This document shows, piece by piece, positions 61,390-64,000 of a stretch of 64,000 nt of DNA. Every line of letters starts with the position of its first letter. The stretch's first letter is position 1. The stretch is from Bradyrhizobium sp. JYMT SZCCT0428 (GTDB lineage Bacteria > Pseudomonadota > Alphaproteobacteria > Rhizobiales > Xanthobacteraceae), in NCBI RefSeq assembly GCF_018131075.1, contig NZ_JAFCLS010000003.1:124001-188000 (forward strand), read 5' to 3'. The notes beneath the pieces were generated by a model that was given only the letters and a program-made list of their open reading frames with translations, was not told the DNA's origin and ran no database searches. Position numbers and translations under genes: made by a program.

Positions 61390-64000
61390 CTATGAACGCG
61401 ACCTTGCCGGGTCAAGCGCGGTCACGTCGAGATGATAGGATGCCAGCGCCGCGTCCAGCGCGGGGGCGGAAATCTCCATCAAATCAGTCGCTTCAGTCCA
61501 AAGCAGTGCGGCCCGGACCGGCAGCTGGGGATAAAGTTTGGCAAGTACCGCCCGGTAGAGCGCGAGCTGGCGGACATAGCCCCGGGGAGCCTCGTCCGCG
61601 GTTTTGGGCGGGGCGTGGTTGGTCTTGTAATCGACGATCAAAACCTCCCGCTCGGTTACCACCAGCCGGTCGATCTGGCCGGAAACCAGCGCCGGCGGCT
61701 GCCCGGGCCGGTCCAGCCGCCCCACGATCGAGACCTCAGCCTGGCTGCCCGGCGCAAAGGCGTGCGCAAAGCGGGCATCCGCAATCAGCGCCAGCGCTTT
61801 TTCTGCCAGCGTGAGCCGTTCGTCCTCGGTCCAACCATCGGCGTTGCGGGCGAGATACGACAGCGCGGCCTCCCGGCGGCGTTCGGCGGCGATATCGGGC
61901 AGCGACTGCAGCAACCGGTGCACCAGCGTGCCGCGCTTGAGCGCCTTGGCGCGGACGAGGATCGATTCGCCTGACCGGACCGGATGGCTGTCGTCGTCAG
62001 CAGGATCGGACGGGCGCAGCAAACCCTCCGCCGGACGCTCCGGCTGCGCCGGGGTCAGCAACCACGATGGAAAATCGATCGATGGCGTCTTTGCCGGCGC
62101 AACCGATCCCGTGGCAGGCGCGACTTTCTCGGAACGAGAATAGCGTTTCACGACGCCGCTCGATGTCTTGATCTCCTCGAGCTGCAATTCGGAACGGTCG
62201 AGGCCCTTGCCGATAAGATCATACCAGGAGGAGGGGCGAACGTCCTTCCTGTTGCCGGGCATGCAGCCACCGACGATCAGGCGATCGGCCGCGCGCGTCA
62301 TCGCCACGTAAAGCAGGCGGCGGTATTCATCCTCGGTATCGCCTAGCATCGCCGCCCGTGCGGTGACGAGGGCAGGGGGATCCTCTGCCTTGCGGCCGGC
62401 CCAAACCACGATCCCGGGGGTGTGCGGACCAGCATTGCCCTGCGGCAGGTTGATGAGTCGCAGCCGCTGCGTATCCGAGGGAGATGTCGTGGTGTCGACC
62501 AGGAACACCACGGACGCCTCCAGGCCCTTGGCGCCATGCACGGTCATGACGCGAACTTCGTCGCGCGAGATTTCCATGTCGCGCTTGACCTCGGTGTCGG
62601 CCGCACGCAGCCACGCCATGAAGCCCTGCAGCGAGGCCGGCGCCTTGCGCTCGTAGCTCAGCGCAAGTTCCAGAAATTCATCGAGCGCATCATTGGCTTC
62701 ATGCCCGAGCCGGTTCAGGATCCGCGCACGGCCGCCGTCGCCGCCAAGCAGCCAGGAATAGAAGGCAAACGGCGTCGCGTTGGCGACGCGTCGCTCGCAT
62801 TGCTCCAGTCGCCAGAGCGCGTCCCTCAGCCCTGCATCGGTCGCGGCCCGCGCGCTCAGTGCCGCGCGCAACGATCCCTTGCGCTGCCACGCCAGCTTGA
62901 ACAGATCGTCGTCGGTGAGGCCGAACAGCGGGCTCTTCAGGGCGACCGCCAGCGCCAGATCGTCCTGCGGCAGCAGCAGCGCGTCCGCCAGATTCATCAG
63001 GTCGATGGCCGCGATGTGCTCAGTCAGTTTGAGTCGGTCGGCGCCGGCAACCGGGACATTTGCGTGCTTCAACGCCTGGATCACCGCATCGAACGCATTG
63101 CCACGCCGGCGCACCAGCACCAGCATGTCGCCATATCGCAGTGGACGGCGGCTAGCTGCGCTGCCGGTCATGGTGCCGCTTTCGACCAGCGCTTTGATCT
63201 CGGCTTGAATCCGCCGGGCGAGCTTTACCTCGGGACTGGTCACTGCGACGCCGTCGAACGGCGCGCGCCAGCCTTCCATATCAGGCCTGTCGTCGGCTAC
63301 GGCCAATTCCCAGAGATCGATCAGGCTGGGACCGGCGTCTTCCAGCGCATGATGGATCGGGTATCCGTTCTCGACCGCGTGGATACTGCGGAATATCTCC
63401 TGCTCGCGGAAAACATGATCGACCGAATGCAGGATCGCCGGCCCGGAACGAAACGAATAGTTGAAAGATACCGGATCGAATTTCAGGCCGGCATCCTCGA
63501 ATTTCTTCTTCAGCGCCCGCCGACGCAGGTCGAACTCACGGGGGGCCGCGCCCTGAAACGAAAAGATCGACTGTTTCTCGTCGCCGACCGCGAACACGGT
63601 GCGCATCACGCCGTCGCGTGCGCCGGCGCCGGAGGTGAATTCGGAAATGATGTGCGCGACAATGTCCCATTGCCGCGGACTGGTGTCCTGCGCCTCGTCG
63701 ATCAGCACATGATCGACGCCGCGGTCGAGCTTGTAATGGACCCAGCCGGAGGAGACGCGGTCCAGCATCTGAAGCGTCTTGTCGATCAGATCGTCATAAT
63801 CGAGCAGTCCACGTTCCAGCTTCTCGCGCCGGTAATTCGCGGCAGAAGCGGTTGCGATATGCAGCAGCGCCTCGGTGCGGTCGCGGGCCGTCACGGCGCG
63901 GCGGCGTTCGATCAGCGGCGCGATGCGATCGGCCTCGGATTCGAACAGGCGACCAATGGCCGGATTGTTGTCGACGAATTTTTTCGTCACCACCGATTTG
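61390..64000 (-). CDS. addA: Double-strand-break repair helicase-nuclease AddA, 3' part
   Basis: About 870 C-terminal codons of AddA; the start and Walker A lie beyond the window. AddAB resects double-strand DNA ends and loads RecA, the alphaproteobacterial counterpart of RecBCD. UvrD-like motifs are visible: II LIDEAQDTSPRQ, III AVGDEKQSIFSFQGA, IV-like FNYSFRSGPAIL, V RVMTVHGAKGLEA, VI YVAMTRAADRLIV. The C-terminal RecB-like nuclease contains GQIDRLVV and LIVDYKTN with the catalytic Asp and Lys. It is followed by trxA after about 70 bp. Confidence 0.95.
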   Translation of the reverse strand, partial: KSVVTKKFVDNNPAIGRLFESEADRIAPLIERRRAVTARDRTEALLHIATASAANYRREKLERGLLDYDDLIDKTLQMLDRVSSGWVHYKLDRGVDHVLIDEAQDTSPRQWDIVAHIISEFTSGAGARDGVMRTVFAVGDEKQSIFSFQGAAPREFDLRRRALKKKFEDAGLKFDPVSFNYSFRSGPAILHSVDHVFREQEIFRSIHAVENGYPIHHALEDAGPSLIDLWELAVADDRPDMEGWRAPFDGVAVTSPEVKLARRIQAEIKALVESGTMTGSAASRRPLRYGDMLVLVRRRGNAFDAVIQALKHANVPVAGADRLKLTEHIAAIDLMNLADALLLPQDDLALAVALKSPLFGLTDDDLFKLAWQRKGSLRAALSARAATDAGLRDALWRLEQCERRVANATPFAFYSWLLGGDGGRARILNRLGHEANDALDEFLELALSYERKAPASLQGFMAWLRAADTEVKRDMEISRDEVRVMTVHGAKGLEASVVFLVDTTTSPSDTQRLRLINLPQGNAGPHTPGIVVWAGRKAEDPPALVTARAAMLGDTEDEYRRLLYVAMTRAADRLIVGGCMPGNRKDVRPSSWYDLIGKGLDRSELQLEEIKTSSGVVKRYSRSEKVAPATGSVAPAKTPSIDFPSWLLTPAQPERPAEGLLRPSDPADDDSHPVRSGESILVRAKALKRGTLVHRLLQSLPDIAAERRREAALSYLARNADGWTEDERLTLAEKALALIADARFAHAFAPGSQAEVSIVGRLDRPGQPPALVSGQIDRLVVTEREVLIVDYKTNHAPPKTADEAPRGYVRQLALYRAVLAKLYPQLPVRAALLWTEATDLMEISAPALDAALASYHLDVTALDPARSRS

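Overview
The window reads as a chromosomal segment of a high-GC alphaproteobacterium of the Bradyrhizobium type (Hyphomicrobiales). The assignment rests on gene content and order seen here: rnd-lptC-lptA-lptB-rpoN-hpf-ptsN, uppP/GST/queG, TIGR02300-aroA, cmk-rpsA-sppA-ihfB-lapA-trpFBA-accD-folC and trxA/addA. It also rests on AUU, TTG and GTG starts, CTTG(A/C)C-17-CTATAT promoters and several families of long intergenic palindromes. No species call is made.

Region 1 (1-9.5 kb): translation genes on the minus strand (pheT start, a DUF559 nuclease-like gene wedged between pheS and pheT, pheS, rplT, rpmI, and infC with an AUU start). These are interspersed with plus-strand genes: two small secreted proteins, a Gfo/Idh/MocA oxidoreductase, an alpha/beta hydrolase and an NTF2-like protein. 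A thioesterase, queG and a GST-fold protein follow. Region 2 (9.5-15.3 kb): uppP, an NDUFA9-like protein, tRNA-Leu(CAG) with a clear promoter, an MFS transporter with a frameshifted C-terminus, a ParDE toxin-antitoxin pair and a NYN/LOTUS-like RNase candidate. Region 3 (15.3-22 kb): the RNase D, LPS-export, sigma-54, ribosome-hibernation and PTS-Ntr block. Region 4 (22-30.2 kb): DUF1150, a small heat-shock protein behind a thermometer-like leader, a complete ugpBAEC-type ABC importer, a CaiB-type CoA-transferase, and ohr/ohrR with operator palindromes.

Region 5 (30.33-46.33 kb) is a genomic island of about 16 kb. It lies between a 17-bp copy of the 3' end of tRNA-Ala (30327-30343) and the intact tRNA-Ala(GGC) gene (46310-46385), and the island integrase sits beside the tRNA. 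Cargo: three related small secreted Cys-motif proteins, an MmeI-like single-chain restriction-modification enzyme broken by a frameshift, an unknown protein coupled to a PIN-domain RNase, a second tyrosine recombinase overlapping a protein that resembles the C-terminal part of RarA/MgsA, a small K+-channel-like protein, and a sulfatase with its own formylglycine-generating enzyme. A gene-poor stretch of about 1.2 kb completes it. The best candidates for undescribed biology are the DUF-PIN pair, the recombinase/RarA-tail pair and the small-protein cluster.

Region 6 (46.4-64 kb) returns to core genes: TIGR02300 protein, aroA (class II EPSP synthase), a TctC-type binding protein, cmk, rpsA with promoter and terminator, sppA, ihfB, lapA-like, trpF-trpB-trpA-accD-folC in a run with translational overlaps, a metallophosphoesterase, trxA and the 3' three quarters of addA.
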